Shown here piece by piece: positions 26,076 through 34,620 of a stretch of DNA of 64,000 nt (position 1 is the stretch's first letter; each line of letters begins with the position of its first letter). The position numbers and the translations under genes are program-made. Source of the stretch: Merdibacter sp965119685 (lineage in GTDB: Bacteria > Bacillota_I > Bacilli_A > Erysipelotrichales > Erysipelotrichaceae); the NCBI GenBank assembly GCA_965119685.1, contig OZ221971.1, positions 372,001-436,000 of the forward strand, given 5' to 3'. The notes beneath the pieces were generated by a model. That model was not told where the DNA came from. It worked only from the letters and a program-made list of their open reading frames with translations, and searched no databases.

Positions 26076-27686
26076 TTAGAGCAGCTTTTCAAATTCTTCG
26101 CGTACGCTAGGAACGCTCAAGCCGACGATGATCTGCACAGCCTTGCCCTTATGAACGAGACCGTGAGCACCCGCTTTCTTAAACTCGCTTAACGGCGCCA
26201 ATACGCTGTCATCCTTTAAAGTCAGACGCAAGCGTGTCGCACAGTTAGTGACATCGGCAACATTTTCCTTACCGCCGACTAAGCGAAGGAATGTCGCTGC
26301 CTTACCGGCGTCTCCGCCCTGCACTTCGATGCTGGCAGTCGGATCACCGCTGGTATCTTCATCGAACTTTCCGGCTTCTTTTGCAGCCTTGTAGTCCTTC
26401 TTTGTCATCAGCTTAGCTTCTTCGTCGTCATCCTCACGTCCCGGCGTCTTCAGATCGAACTTGACGATCAGGAAACGGAAGATGATAAACCACAATGCGG
26501 TGAATGCCAAACCGACAGCAACCTGAAGCAGGATGGTACCCATGTGGTTCTTTGCCATTGGAATCCAGTCTAATGCAAGCCAGTTGATCAAACCGGAGCT
26601 GTAATCACCGGAAACACCGACAACGAAGTATTCCACCGTTGCCAACGTCGCTGCCAAGATGGAGTGAATCGGCCATAAGAACGGTGCGGCAAACAGGAAG
26701 GTGAACTCGATTGGCTCGGTGATACCACACATGATTGCCGTCAATGCAACCGGAATCATGAGTGCAGCAACTTCCTGCTTCTTATTCTTCTTCGCAGTGA
26801 AGTAGAATGCTAACGAAATACCCGGAGCGGCGAAGATCTTGGAATGTCCGTATAATCCGAAACGTCCTGCCGGGAACAGCGTAGCCAGAGACTCCGTGCT
26901 TGCGGCATATGTGCTCATATTGTCAACCCAAGCAGCCTTCAATCCGCCTTCAACTGCCAAAGACTCATAGCAGAACGGCATGTAAACAAAGTGATGCAAT
27001 CCGGTAGGAATGAGGATACGCTCACAGAACGTATATACCCAAACACCGATTGCGCCGCTGCTCATGAAGAAGCCCTGCAGCATCTTGATCAGGTTCTGTA
27101 CCTGCGGCCATACAAAGCAGAATACTACTGCTAAGATACCCATAACGAAGAATCCGATTGCGCAGACGAAGGAAGAACCCTTGAATACGCCTAACCACTC
27201 CGGAAGCTTCGTATCGAAGTAACGGTTATGCAGCCATACGACAACACCGGACACGGTCAAAGCACCGATCATGGACGTATCTAACGTCTTGATACTTGCG
27301 ATCATCGCAAGACCGGTACCGTTACCGGCATCGATCGAGTAGTCAATACCGAATGTTGGCCCCCAATTTGTCAACATTGCTGAGATGAAATAGTTAAATG
27401 TCAAGTAAAGCACAAACGCTTCCATACAAGCACGTCCCTGTTGCTTTTTAGCCAAGCCGACTGGCAGGGATACAACGAACAGCAGCGGCACCTGGTTGAA
27501 CAGGGTCAGCGCAGCCGTTTTGATCGTCGTCCAAACCTGATACCACATCGTATCAGGGCTTGCAATTCCGCCAACGATTACTTCACTTGAGAATACTGTA
27601 CAAATACCGACAATAATACCTGAGAATGCGAATAGTAATACCGGAGTAAACATCGCACCGCCGAATTTTTGAATCTTCTGCATCAT
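26076..27686 (-). CDS. PTS alpha-glucoside EIICB permease (copy 2), 536 aa
   Basis: EIIC part about residues 1-420 (IPTGLHHFVYMPF, GITEPIEFTFLFA), an acidic linker (REDDDEEAKL, then EDTSGDPTAS) and a C-terminal EIIB domain with phospho-Cys in VTNCATRLRLTL. No EIIA domain. Start at 27686 with AGGAG nine bases upstream; the longer frame to 27710 is not needed. A candidate cre site at 27763-27776 lies upstream and an RpiR gene reads divergently. It resembles MalT/AglA-type maltose or isomaltulose permeases. Confidence 0.9.
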   Translation of the reverse strand: MMQKIQKFGGAMFTPVLLFAFSGIIVGICTVFSSEVIVGGIASPDTMWYQVWTTIKTAALTLFNQVPLLFVVSLPVGLAKKQQGRACMEAFVLYLTFNYFISAMLTNWGPTFGIDYSIDAGNGTGLAMIASIKTLDTSMIGALTVSGVVVWLHNRYFDTKLPEWLGVFKGSSFVCAIGFFVMGILAVVFCFVWPQVQNLIKMLQGFFMSSGAIGVWVYTFCERILIPTGLHHFVYMPFCYESLAVEGGLKAAWVDNMSTYAASTESLATLFPAGRFGLYGHSKIFAAPGISLAFYFTAKKNKKQEVAALMIPVALTAIMCGITEPIEFTFLFAAPFLWPIHSILAATLATVEYFVVGVSGDYSSGLINWLALDWIPMAKNHMGTILLQVAVGLAFTALWFIIFRFLIVKFDLKTPGREDDDEEAKLMTKKDYKAAKEAGKFDEDTSGDPTASIEVQGGDAGKAATFLRLVGGKENVADVTNCATRLRLTLKDDSVLAPLSEFKKAGAHGLVHKGKAVQIIVGLSVPSVREEFEKLL

Positions 27687-27762
27687 AAAGCATCTCTCCT
27701 TTCTTTTCAAACTGATTTTTGCAACGTGCCCTTTGCTTGACGTCTCCCATCATATCATCCGA

Positions 27763-27776
27763 AGTAATCGCTTTCA
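27763..27776 (-). promoter_or_regulatory. Candidate cre site upstream of EIICB copy 2
   Basis: On the minus strand TGAAAGCGATTACT matches 12 of 14 consensus positions. The rest of the 438-base gap (27687-28124) is AT-rich; a GTAAT-A-ATTAC palindrome near 27891-27901 may be an RpiR operator. No gene seen in the gap. Confidence 0.5.
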
Positions 27777-28124
27777 ATTTATCAAAATAGGTTTGTGCCG
27801 GATTCCCAAAATAGAAAATATGCACAGAAATTGAATTTTTTTCCAAACAGTAAAAATTGTGCAACATAGCTATTTTATTTATTTATATCTTGTAATAATT
27901 ACCTATTATTTTTCCCATGATTTCCCATCATTCTTGTTTTCTTCCCAAATTGTCCAAGTTATCCGCTTTCATTTTCAATTATTTTCTTTTTTCCGTTCAT
28001 TGACTGCAGTACGGAATTTTTGGTGATTTCTTCACTTTCTGGTATATTTATAGTACTGATGATACAATCGCACCTCGCAGCAAGCTTTTTTGATGAGTGC
28101 GGCGCAAAGAAAGGAAACGCAGGT

Positions 28125-28889
28125 ATGAAACTACAAACGCTGGTCAATGAACACTATGATGAACTGAATCTCAATGATTTGCACATCTGGAGATATATCA
28201 ACAATCATCCGGAGAAGTGCAGCCGGATGTCGATTACCGAGCTGGCACAGTGCTGCAACGTGTCGCGCACCAGCATTCTGCGCTTTACGCAGAAGATCTC
28301 CTTGGAGGGGTACAGCGAGCTGAAATACTATCTGCGAAACGAGATGCTGGAAAATGACCACCTCAGCGATCACATCATTTCCGATATCTGCAACGATTAT
28401 GTCAAAGCCATCGACTATGCAAATTCACAGAATATGAAGGAAGCCTGTGAGCTGATCTACCACGCCAAGCGTATCTTCGCCTTTGGCAGCGGAGAGATTC
28501 AACAGCTGGCTGTCACCAATCTGCGCCGTCTGTTTTTCAAAGCGGACAAGATGGTTCATCCGGTCAACGGGGAAAGCGAGATGATTCGAATGCTTGCCAA
28601 CGCACAGGAAAACGATCTGATCTTTTTGATTTCCTATGGCGGAGAATCCAAGCGCATCGTCGATTTTGCAAAAAAATGCAGAGAGAAACACTGTCAGATC
28701 ATCTCGCTGACCTATCTGCGGGAAAACTCCCTGAGCCGCTTAGCAGATGTCCCGCTGTTCTTTTTGACCTCTTATTTCAACCTCCCCATCCGCAATTTGA
28801 AATTCGCGCCGATCGGCATGTTCTTTATCGTGACTGAGATCTTATTTCTACAATATTCATTGTATGTCAAAGAGGTGGAGCCGCTGTGA
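28125..28889 (+). CDS. RpiR-family regulator divergent from EIICB copy 2, 254 aa
   Basis: HTH about residues 1-75 (NVSRTSILRFTQKISLEGYSEL) and SIS domain with the loop ISYGGESKRIVDFAKKC. Start at 28125 has AAAGGAAACGCAGGT ahead; the frame opens earlier at 28020 but lacks a site there. Closely similar in layout to the regulator at 23455. It probably controls the divergent permease group. Confidence 0.86.
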   Translation: MKLQTLVNEHYDELNLNDLHIWRYINNHPEKCSRMSITELAQCCNVSRTSILRFTQKISLEGYSELKYYLRNEMLENDHLSDHIISDICNDYVKAIDYANSQNMKEACELIYHAKRIFAFGSGEIQQLAVTNLRRLFFKADKMVHPVNGESEMIRMLANAQENDLIFLISYGGESKRIVDFAKKCREKHCQIISLTYLRENSLSRLADVPLFFLTSYFNLPIRNLKFAPIGMFFIVTEILFLQYSLYVKEVEPL

Positions 28890-29071
28890 TGATGAAGTGA
28901 GCGTACGCCTAACGATCCTGAATGCGGCTAAGAGATTTTCAAAGCGCCCTGCCTTTATTCTTTTTCATTATGACGGGATATAGGAGAAAACCGTATGTTC
29001 CTATCAGCTCATTCCCACGCGGCGCCCTGCCAATGGCGTGTTTCCCAATTTACGGACAAAGTTCCTAAAGC

Positions 29072-29106
29072 ATAAAACGCTTTCACCTTCCTGTTTTTGA
29101 TATGAT
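29072..29106 (+). promoter_or_regulatory. Candidate cre site and -10 of the Cof-HAD/CdaR unit
   Basis: ATAAAACGCTTTCA (29072-29085) matches 12 of 14 cre positions and is followed by a TATGAT -10 at 29101-29106. Confidence 0.45.
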
Positions 29107-29138
29107 AGAATGAATAAAACGATGGGGGAGGAACAGTG

Positions 29139-30035
29139 ATGATGGAGCATTCACCAACGATCCGGCTGATCGCAACCGATATTGACGGCACGTTGTTAAA
29201 TTCAAAGAAAGTAATTTCTGAAAAGACAAGGGAATATCTGATCGCTTTGCAGCAGCAGGGTGTACGTATTGCTTTGTGCAGCGGCCGGGCGCCCTATGAG
29301 ATGAGCGCGTTTGTCGATACGCTTCGTCTTCGGGAATTTGACGGCTATTTGATTTACAGTAACGGCGCGGGACTGATCCGCTTGCGGGATGAGAGCACCG
29401 TCCATTTTTCGCCGTTGCAGGGAGAAGAGTTGGCGCATCTGCTCGATCTCATCCGTCAGCATCACCTCTATGTGCTGAGCGAGCATCAAGGACGCTATCT
29501 TGTCGAATGCAGTGACTGGGTGGAGCGCAAGCGCCGTTTTGCAAAGAAGCATGCGAAGGGCCTGCGCAAGCTGTTTCACCATGTTCGATATACGAATTTT
29601 ATCTATATGTCTCAGCAGGCAGATCGGGTGGATCATCTGCTTCACCATCTGCAAGGTTCTGCGGATAAACTGATCGTCCGCGGAAAGCCAAAGGATTTGG
29701 AACGCATGCTGGACGCTATCATGCACAAAGAAGATTATCATTGTTACCGTCTGACCAAAAGCTGTGTGGAAATCAATCATGCCGATGTCAGTAAAGCAAA
29801 CGCACTGCACTCTCTGCAACAGGAATTAGGTCTCACACAGGAAGCGGTAGCCGTGTTCGGCGACAGCCCCAACGATCACGAAATGCTAAGTGAATTCAAA
29901 ATCAGCGTCGCTATGGGCAACGCCGATGCGAAAACGAAAAGCATCGCTTCCTTTCAAACATTGACGAACGACGAAGACGGTATCGTTCACTTCATGCAGA
30001 CATTAACGAAGGAGAATGCCGTACATGCTGGATAA
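29139..30035 (+). CDS. Cof-type HAD-IIB sugar phosphatase, 298 aa
   Basis: HAD subfamily IIB hydrolase (YidA/Cof group). Motif I ATDIDGTLLNS (Asp14, Asp16), motif II LCSGRAPYEM, a long C2B cap in the middle, and motif IV VFGDSPNDHEML. These enzymes dephosphorylate sugar phosphates or related metabolites. Start at 29139 with GGAGG 7 bases upstream (a GTG lies one codon earlier). Its stop overlaps the beginning of the CdaR-like gene, so the two form an operon. Confidence 0.85.
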   Translation: MMEHSPTIRLIATDIDGTLLNSKKVISEKTREYLIALQQQGVRIALCSGRAPYEMSAFVDTLRLREFDGYLIYSNGAGLIRLRDESTVHFSPLQGEELAHLLDLIRQHHLYVLSEHQGRYLVECSDWVERKRRFAKKHAKGLRKLFHHVRYTNFIYMSQQADRVDHLLHHLQGSADKLIVRGKPKDLERMLDAIMHKEDYHCYRLTKSCVEINHADVSKANALHSLQQELGLTQEAVAVFGDSPNDHEMLSEFKISVAMGNADAKTKSIASFQTLTNDEDGIVHFMQTLTKENAVHAG

Positions 30036-31182
30036 AGACTTAGCGCAGCAGTTCATACGCAAGGCTGCCCTTAAGACCAAATACGAGATTAACATCATGG
30101 ACTGCCAAGGCTACATCATCGCCAGCAGCGATCCTTCCCGCATCGGAAGCTTCCATGAGGTCGCCTATGAGCTTGTCAAAAAGAAACAGGAAACCGCCAT
30201 CGTTGAGGATGATTCCTACATCGGCGCCCGCTTGGGCGTTAATACGCTGCTGACTTACCGGGGCAATATCGAAGGCGTCATCGGCATCCACGGCAATCCA
30301 AAAGAGGTCGTACACTTTGTCGGTATATTGAAGATCGCCATGGAAACAATGATGGAGTATGCGGCGTTTAAAGATGAAACGCTAAGTTATAAAAATCAGA
30401 ACCAGCAGATTCTCACACTGATTTTAGACACGAATACCTCCGCTTTTCAGCTGAGCAATCAACTGGAATCTTTTCATTATGACAGCCAGCTGATGCGTAT
30501 CCCATGTCTGATTGAAAACAGCGGGAAAACCATCAGTGACGAACACTTGCTTTTTCAGTTGCACTATGCCAAGATCATCCATGCACAGGATATTGCGATG
30601 GTTTATAAAAATCACTGTATATTAGTACTGAAAATGGTAGATGCCAAAGAGCGCTATAATTATCGGGAGAACATTTGCCAATGGTATCAGGAGATCAAGC
30701 AATCGGAGCATGCCGCTTCCATCAAAGGAATCGTTGTGGGATTTCCTCAGCAAAAGCCTTCTTCCTATAAAGAAGCCATCTTGCAGACAAGCTGGCTGTT
30801 TCGCCAGAGCAGGCGCAAAGAGACCCCGCAGTTTCTCTGTGATCACATCGACGGATACTTTCGCCAAAGCATCTCATTCAAGGATCTGCATACCGTCTTT
30901 GAATGTTATCAGGCATTGACGAAACGCCGCGGATTTGATAATTACGCAGCGACCTTTGAAGCCTACCTTTCCTGTTTCGGCAATATCAACGAAACGGCCA
31001 AGCAGCTTGGCGTCCATCGCAATACCGTGCTGCTGCATCTCAATAAACTCAATCAGCTCTTTCATCTCAACGTGATGAAGAATTATACAGACGCACTTTT
31101 TTTCAGCTATTTTCTTCAATATTACCGGCTGACCTCAAAAATCAACACCCCCCCCCCCGAAAAATTAAACTCCCTACCGTGA
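30025..31182 (+). CDS. CdaR/PucR-type sugar-diacid regulator, 385 aa
   Basis: N-terminal putative sugar-diacid recognition domain (about residues 1-130, LDKDLAQQFIRKAALKTKYEINIMD split by IIASSDPSRIG, then GVIGIHG), a central less conserved region, and a C-terminal PucR HTH (NETAKQLGVHRNTVLLHLNKL near 325-345). Two ATGs fit; 30025 is better spaced from GGAG than 30016. The last codons read through an 11-base C run giving a Pro-Pro-Pro tail, an unusual site for slippage. Likely controls acid-sugar or glycerate-type genes elsewhere. Confidence 0.85.
   Translation: MLDKDLAQQFIRKAALKTKYEINIMDCQGYIIASSDPSRIGSFHEVAYELVKKKQETAIVEDDSYIGARLGVNTLLTYRGNIEGVIGIHGNPKEVVHFVGILKIAMETMMEYAAFKDETLSYKNQNQQILTLILDTNTSAFQLSNQLESFHYDSQLMRIPCLIENSGKTISDEHLLFQLHYAKIIHAQDIAMVYKNHCILVLKMVDAKERYNYRENICQWYQEIKQSEHAASIKGIVVGFPQQKPSSYKEAILQTSWLFRQSRRKETPQFLCDHIDGYFRQSISFKDLHTVFECYQALTKRRGFDNYAATFEAYLSCFGNINETAKQLGVHRNTVLLHLNKLNQLFHLNVMKNYTDALFFSYFLQYYRLTSKINTPPPEKLNSLP
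31148..31158 (+). repeat. Poly-C tract of 11 bases in the 3' end of the CdaR-like gene
   Basis: Eleven consecutive C encode the Thr-Pro-Pro-Pro tail. With ten C the frame stops after two more codons. With nine or twelve C it enters an 86-codon open frame that ends at 31439. Confidence 0.9.
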
Positions 31183-31437
31183 GCTTTCACCCCCAGATGA
31201 AATCCTCATGGGATGGAATTATCGATATTGATTGTTCGTCGGCTTTCTTTGCGGCGAGCTTGTACCAATCTTTTGATGTTCATAAAAAATATGGAAAATA
31301 CAAAAAGAATGTTCAGTCTGCGACGATCTGCCAAATGCGTTTTCTTTCGTTTTCCTGTGATAGTCAAATAAAGCAGGAATTATCGTTTGTTATGGGGGTG
31401 CTTTTGCGCATCTGTGTACTTTTTCTTTCCTATAAAT

Positions 31438-31634
31438 AAAAGGTGCTGTAACTAAAAGATTAGAAATATGTCAAAAACAATGTTGATATAGGCCGATGGT
31501 GTTTGATACAAAGTTTTCTATTCATCTCTGTCATTTTCAGCAGCAAAGCCCACACAAAAGCAAAAAAAATGCATTGCATTCTCAAAATAAGAGAACAAAT
31601 GCATTTTTTACTTTTATTCGTTACAGCACCTTTT
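31438..31634. mobile_element. MITE-like inverted-repeat element with internal terminator hairpin
   Basis: Perfect 15-base terminal inverted repeats AAAAGGTGCTGTAAC (31438-31452) and GTTACAGCACCTTTT (31620-31634). The right half holds a hairpin with ATGCATT...AATGCAT-like arms and CTC/GAG top followed by a T run (about 31563-31610). No coding capacity. A related complete copy lies at 60287-60471 and a right end at 15860-15928. It also makes up most of the gap 31183-31670. Confidence 0.6.
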
Positions 31635-31670
31635 TTGATAACTTCCGTGATTGATATTTGACGGTTCTCA

Positions 31671-32291
31671 TCACTTTTTATCCGGTGTGTAGAGAATCTT
31701 CAGACGGCGGTGATTGCCTTCCCCTTCACTCACCGTTGTAATGCTCTCCATGCCTGCCAGATGATTATGCACCGCCTTGCGTTCATCTGCCGGCATCGGG
31801 TCCAATACCGCATCGGTTTTTGTGCGGCGGACATCCTTGGCAACACGCATCGCCAAAGCGCAGACCTTCTTATATTTTTCCTGCTTATAACCGTTAATAT
31901 CGATCAGCACACCGATACGCTTTTTGAATTCTGCGCAGACAGCTGCTTTTACGATCGTATTTAACGATTGCAGCGCACGTCCGTTCTTTCCGATGAGCAC
32001 CGCGTTGTTTTGTGCATCGACATTGATACGGTAGAAGCCGTGATCGTCTTTTACCGTTACCTCAGCCTCCATCTCGATATTTGTGAAGAACTGATCCAGA
32101 TAGGATTTCAAGAATGCTTCAATATCCTTGCCGCAGTAGACCTCTGCCTCTACACGGCTGCCGATTCCCAAAAATCCGCTCTTTTCTTCCTTTACCGTAT
32201 AAGTCAGATCTTCGACGTTCACGCCTTTTTCCTGTGCGACACTCTTTAACAGCTCTTCCAGATTCTTTCCGGCATACACGTTTACAGCCAT
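31671..32291 (-). CDS. jag: RNA-binding protein KhpB/Jag (EloR), 206 aa
   Basis: Three domains: Jag-N (about residues 3-50, with the EEKSGFLGIGSR signature), a KH-like domain (about 70-140, core VLIGKNGRALQSLN) and an R3H domain (about 145-205, DERKAVHNHLAGM). It binds RNA and, in streptococci, influences cell elongation and division. It follows yidC at 14 bases, the standard arrangement. The usual downstream mnmE is absent; the repeat element and the CdaR gene come next. Confidence 0.93.
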   Translation of the reverse strand: MAVNVYAGKNLEELLKSVAQEKGVNVEDLTYTVKEEKSGFLGIGSRVEAEVYCGKDIEAFLKSYLDQFFTNIEMEAEVTVKDDHGFYRINVDAQNNAVLIGKNGRALQSLNTIVKAAVCAEFKKRIGVLIDINGYKQEKYKKVCALAMRVAKDVRRTKTDAVLDPMPADERKAVHNHLAGMESITTVSEGEGNHRRLKILYTPDKK

Positions 32292-32305
32292 TTTGTACGC
32301 CTCCC

Positions 32306-33307
32306 TTACGCCGCTTTCTTCGCTATGAAGAACTTATGAACGACGAGGTTTTGAGCGACACGGAACAGTGAGGAAACCAGCCAGTAGAAGGACATCGCCA
32401 ACGGCCATGAGAAAGCGAGAATTGCGATCATCGCCGTACTCATATACATCATCATGTTCATATTGCCCATCATGCCGCCGCTCTGTTTTGGCTGCGCATA
32501 TTTCTTTTCTTTGATATGCTGCTTTTTCTTTTCATATTTTTGCAGCCACTGTGGAATCTTGTAAGACAGGAAGTTGAAGATGACCATCAGCGCAAAGATG
32601 ATGATATAGGAAATACGTCCGCTCTGCAATCCCGCCATCGGCGTCGTGGACAGATCGATACTGCCGAAAGAACCGACGACAATCGCACTGGCGCGCATCG
32701 TCGCATAGTACATACCCATCAGGATCGGCAGCTGAATGAACATGACAAGCATCGATCCAAACGGGGAAATGTTATTCTTTTTATACAGCGTCTGCATCTC
32801 CTGCGCCTGCATCATCCGCGAACGATCATCCGTTTTGCCGGCGTACTTATTCTGAATTCTCTGTAACTCCGGCTGCAGCATCTGCATGCGCTGAGAGGAT
32901 ACCTGCGATTTCACCGTGAAAGCAAATACCAGCAGCTGAATCAGGCAGGTCGCACCGATGATGCCGAAGCCTGCATCCGTCCAGGAAGCGATCCAGTTGA
33001 TCAGCTGGGCGATCGGCCATACGATCAGACCGTTAAACCATCCCGTATTCATTGCTTCGCCAAAGGAAGTCGCCTCGATCGTGATATAATCGTCATCCTG
33101 GAGATTTTCATATTCCCCTTGCAGTTCTTCCGGAATCTCCGTCACATTGACGTTTTTCTTCTGTACCTCGAAGGTCTCCGACGCGATGATCTCATTCACC
33201 TTCGTTTTACCGTCGCTTCCGCGCGGTGAAGAACATGCGGTCAAAGAAACCATTACGATCATACAGATGAATAACAGTCTCTTTTTGCTCTTGAAAAATT
33301 TCTTCAT
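32306..33307 (-). CDS. yidC: Membrane protein insertase YidC, lipoprotein form, 333 aa
   Basis: YidC/Oxa1/SpoIIIJ family insertase. A lipoprotein signal with lipobox SLTACSS (Cys25) is followed by an extracytoplasmic stretch and about five membrane helices (FGIIGATCLIQ, PILMGMYYATM, IIFALMVIFNF and two near the end). A long cytosolic loop carries QPELQRIQNKYAGK. It inserts membrane proteins with or without Sec. Gene order rpmH-rnpA-yidC-jag matches other Firmicutes. Confidence 0.95.
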   Translation of the reverse strand: MKKFFKSKKRLLFICMIVMVSLTACSSPRGSDGKTKVNEIIASETFEVQKKNVNVTEIPEELQGEYENLQDDDYITIEATSFGEAMNTGWFNGLIVWPIAQLINWIASWTDAGFGIIGATCLIQLLVFAFTVKSQVSSQRMQMLQPELQRIQNKYAGKTDDRSRMMQAQEMQTLYKKNNISPFGSMLVMFIQLPILMGMYYATMRASAIVVGSFGSIDLSTTPMAGLQSGRISYIIIFALMVIFNFLSYKIPQWLQKYEKKKQHIKEKKYAQPKQSGGMMGNMNMMMYMSTAMIAILAFSWPLAMSFYWLVSSLFRVAQNLVVHKFFIAKKAA

Positions 33308-33357
33308 CTACATTCTCCTCGCTAATTTATACGCAATCAAAATCGCACATTGATATA

Positions 33358-33687
33358 CTATCCTATTTTAACTTTTTTCTTCAATCTTTCCAACCCTTTT
33401 TTATTGTTTCCATAGTTTTCTTCGTGATATTTCGGCCGAACGATGATAATCGTGTCATATTTTTCCGTAAAATCAAAGATTTCATCCACCATCATGCGCA
33501 CCTGCCGCTTAATCTTGTTGCGGACGACGGCATTGCCCAGCTTTTTGCCCACCGAGATACCGACTCTGGCGTGTGACAGCGCACGGGGCTTCACATAGAT
33601 GACAAAGGAAGGACAGGCGTAAAAGCGCTTCTCCCTCATGATGGCGCTGAACTCATAATTTTTACAGACGCGATACTGTTTTTTCAT
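33358..33687 (-). CDS. rnpA: Ribonuclease P protein component, 109 aa
   Basis: Small basic protein with the RNase P motif RNKIKRQVRMM and the start MKKQYRVCKNYEFSAI. It supports the RNA subunit in tRNA 5' maturation. The start at 33687 matches family starts; frames further upstream lack support. It is 113 bases downstream of rpmH's terminator hairpin, so it is expressed by read-through or its own promoter. Confidence 0.94.
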   Translation of the reverse strand: MKKQYRVCKNYEFSAIMREKRFYACPSFVIYVKPRALSHARVGISVGKKLGNAVVRNKIKRQVRMMVDEIFDFTEKYDTIIIVRPKYHEENYGNNKKGLERLKKKVKIG

Positions 33688-33800
33688 ACGTCCTTCTGGC
33701 ATGCGCAGCACGATTGTCTCCCCATGCCTTTTCCTTTCCGTTTCTCTTTATTGATGATGCGAATCAGCAGCAAACTGTTTCCATTCCGCTCCCTCTTCAC

Positions 33801-33826
33801 AAAAAAATCACCCGCAGGTGATTTTT
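33801..33826 (-). terminator. Terminator/attenuator directly after rpmH
   Basis: AAATCACC / GGTGATTT stem followed by T's on the minus strand. It touches the rpmH stop codon and lies before rnpA, so it may lower rnpA expression relative to rpmH. Confidence 0.8.
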
Positions 33827-33959
33827 AAGCTGACAACACTTTTCTACCCTTTTTACGGCGACGTGCTAAAACCCTGCGTCCTCCGACGGTAGCCATACGG
33901 GCTCTGAACCCATGTGTCTTCTGGTGTTTTCTCTTGCTCGGCTGATATGTTCTTTTCAT
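33825..33959 (-). CDS. rpmH: Ribosomal protein bL34, 44 aa
   Basis: Translation begins MKRTYQPSKRKHQKTHGF and ends KKGRKVLSA, the complete 44-residue L34. It is an arginine- and lysine-rich protein of the 50S subunit. Divergent from dnaA across the origin region, as in many bacteria. It was too short for the 60-codon cutoff but is unambiguous. Confidence 0.97.
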   Translation of the reverse strand: MKRTYQPSKRKHQKTHGFRARMATVGGRRVLARRRKKGRKVLSA

Positions 33960-34252
33960 ACTAGACACCTCCGATTCTTTCTATTTTTTACACATTTTTG
34001 AGCATTGCTCACAAATTATACATAATCTCTATGCAAAAGTCAATAAAAATGCGGGGAAACCGCAGAAGAACGAAAAATGGCGGCAACCCGCTCTCTATAA
34101 TTAAAAAAGACATACCCCGCATGATGCTGACAATGTGATGTTTCTTCTTGCTATCGTATCCCGCTGTTGCGATAGCAGGAAAACCGTTGGTTCTGGATTG
34201 CTTTCTCAACAATCCATTCTTTTTATGTGATTGATACGCTTTCCGGCGTTAT

Positions 34253-34560
34253 ATTTTCCACTGTTTTTCCACCGTGAATACTTTCCGCTTTTCCACCGGT
34301 TGTGGAAACTGTGGAAAACGATGAATAAGCCTTTATTGATCGTCTGTTTTTCTCCACAATTTCTCCACTTTATCCACCGCCGTATAACGTACTTTTCCAC
34401 TTTTCCACAATTTAAGTTCTCCACAGCGCTTTTTTCCACATTTTATTGTGGTGGAAACTGTGGAAAACCCGTGAATCTCTTATTTTCATCGTCATTTTAT
34501 CCACTTTCGTTGTGGAAAACTATGTTTTTATTACAGATAGACCCCTTTCTTTTCCACAAA
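34253..34560. other. oriC, left DnaA-box cluster (upstream of dnaA)
   Basis: Dense array of 9-mers related to TTATCCACA. TTTTCCACA occurs on the plus strand at 34401, 34432 and 34550, and as TGTGGAAAA at 34310, 34459 and 34511. TTATCCAC(C/T) is at 34370 and 34497. More degenerate versions fill the space between. Location between rpmH and dnaA, with genes diverging outwards, fits the left half of a bipartite Firmicutes origin. Confidence 0.88.
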
Positions 34561-34620
34561 CTTAGCATAGAATTTTCAGCTGTTTTATAGTAGAATGGAA
34601 AATACAGAGAGGGGGTTGTC

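Noticed and set aside
31179..31439. 86-codon frame after the CdaR gene as an independent gene
   Set aside because: Only a GTG without ribosome site; kept solely as a possible read-through tail if the poly-C tract changes length.
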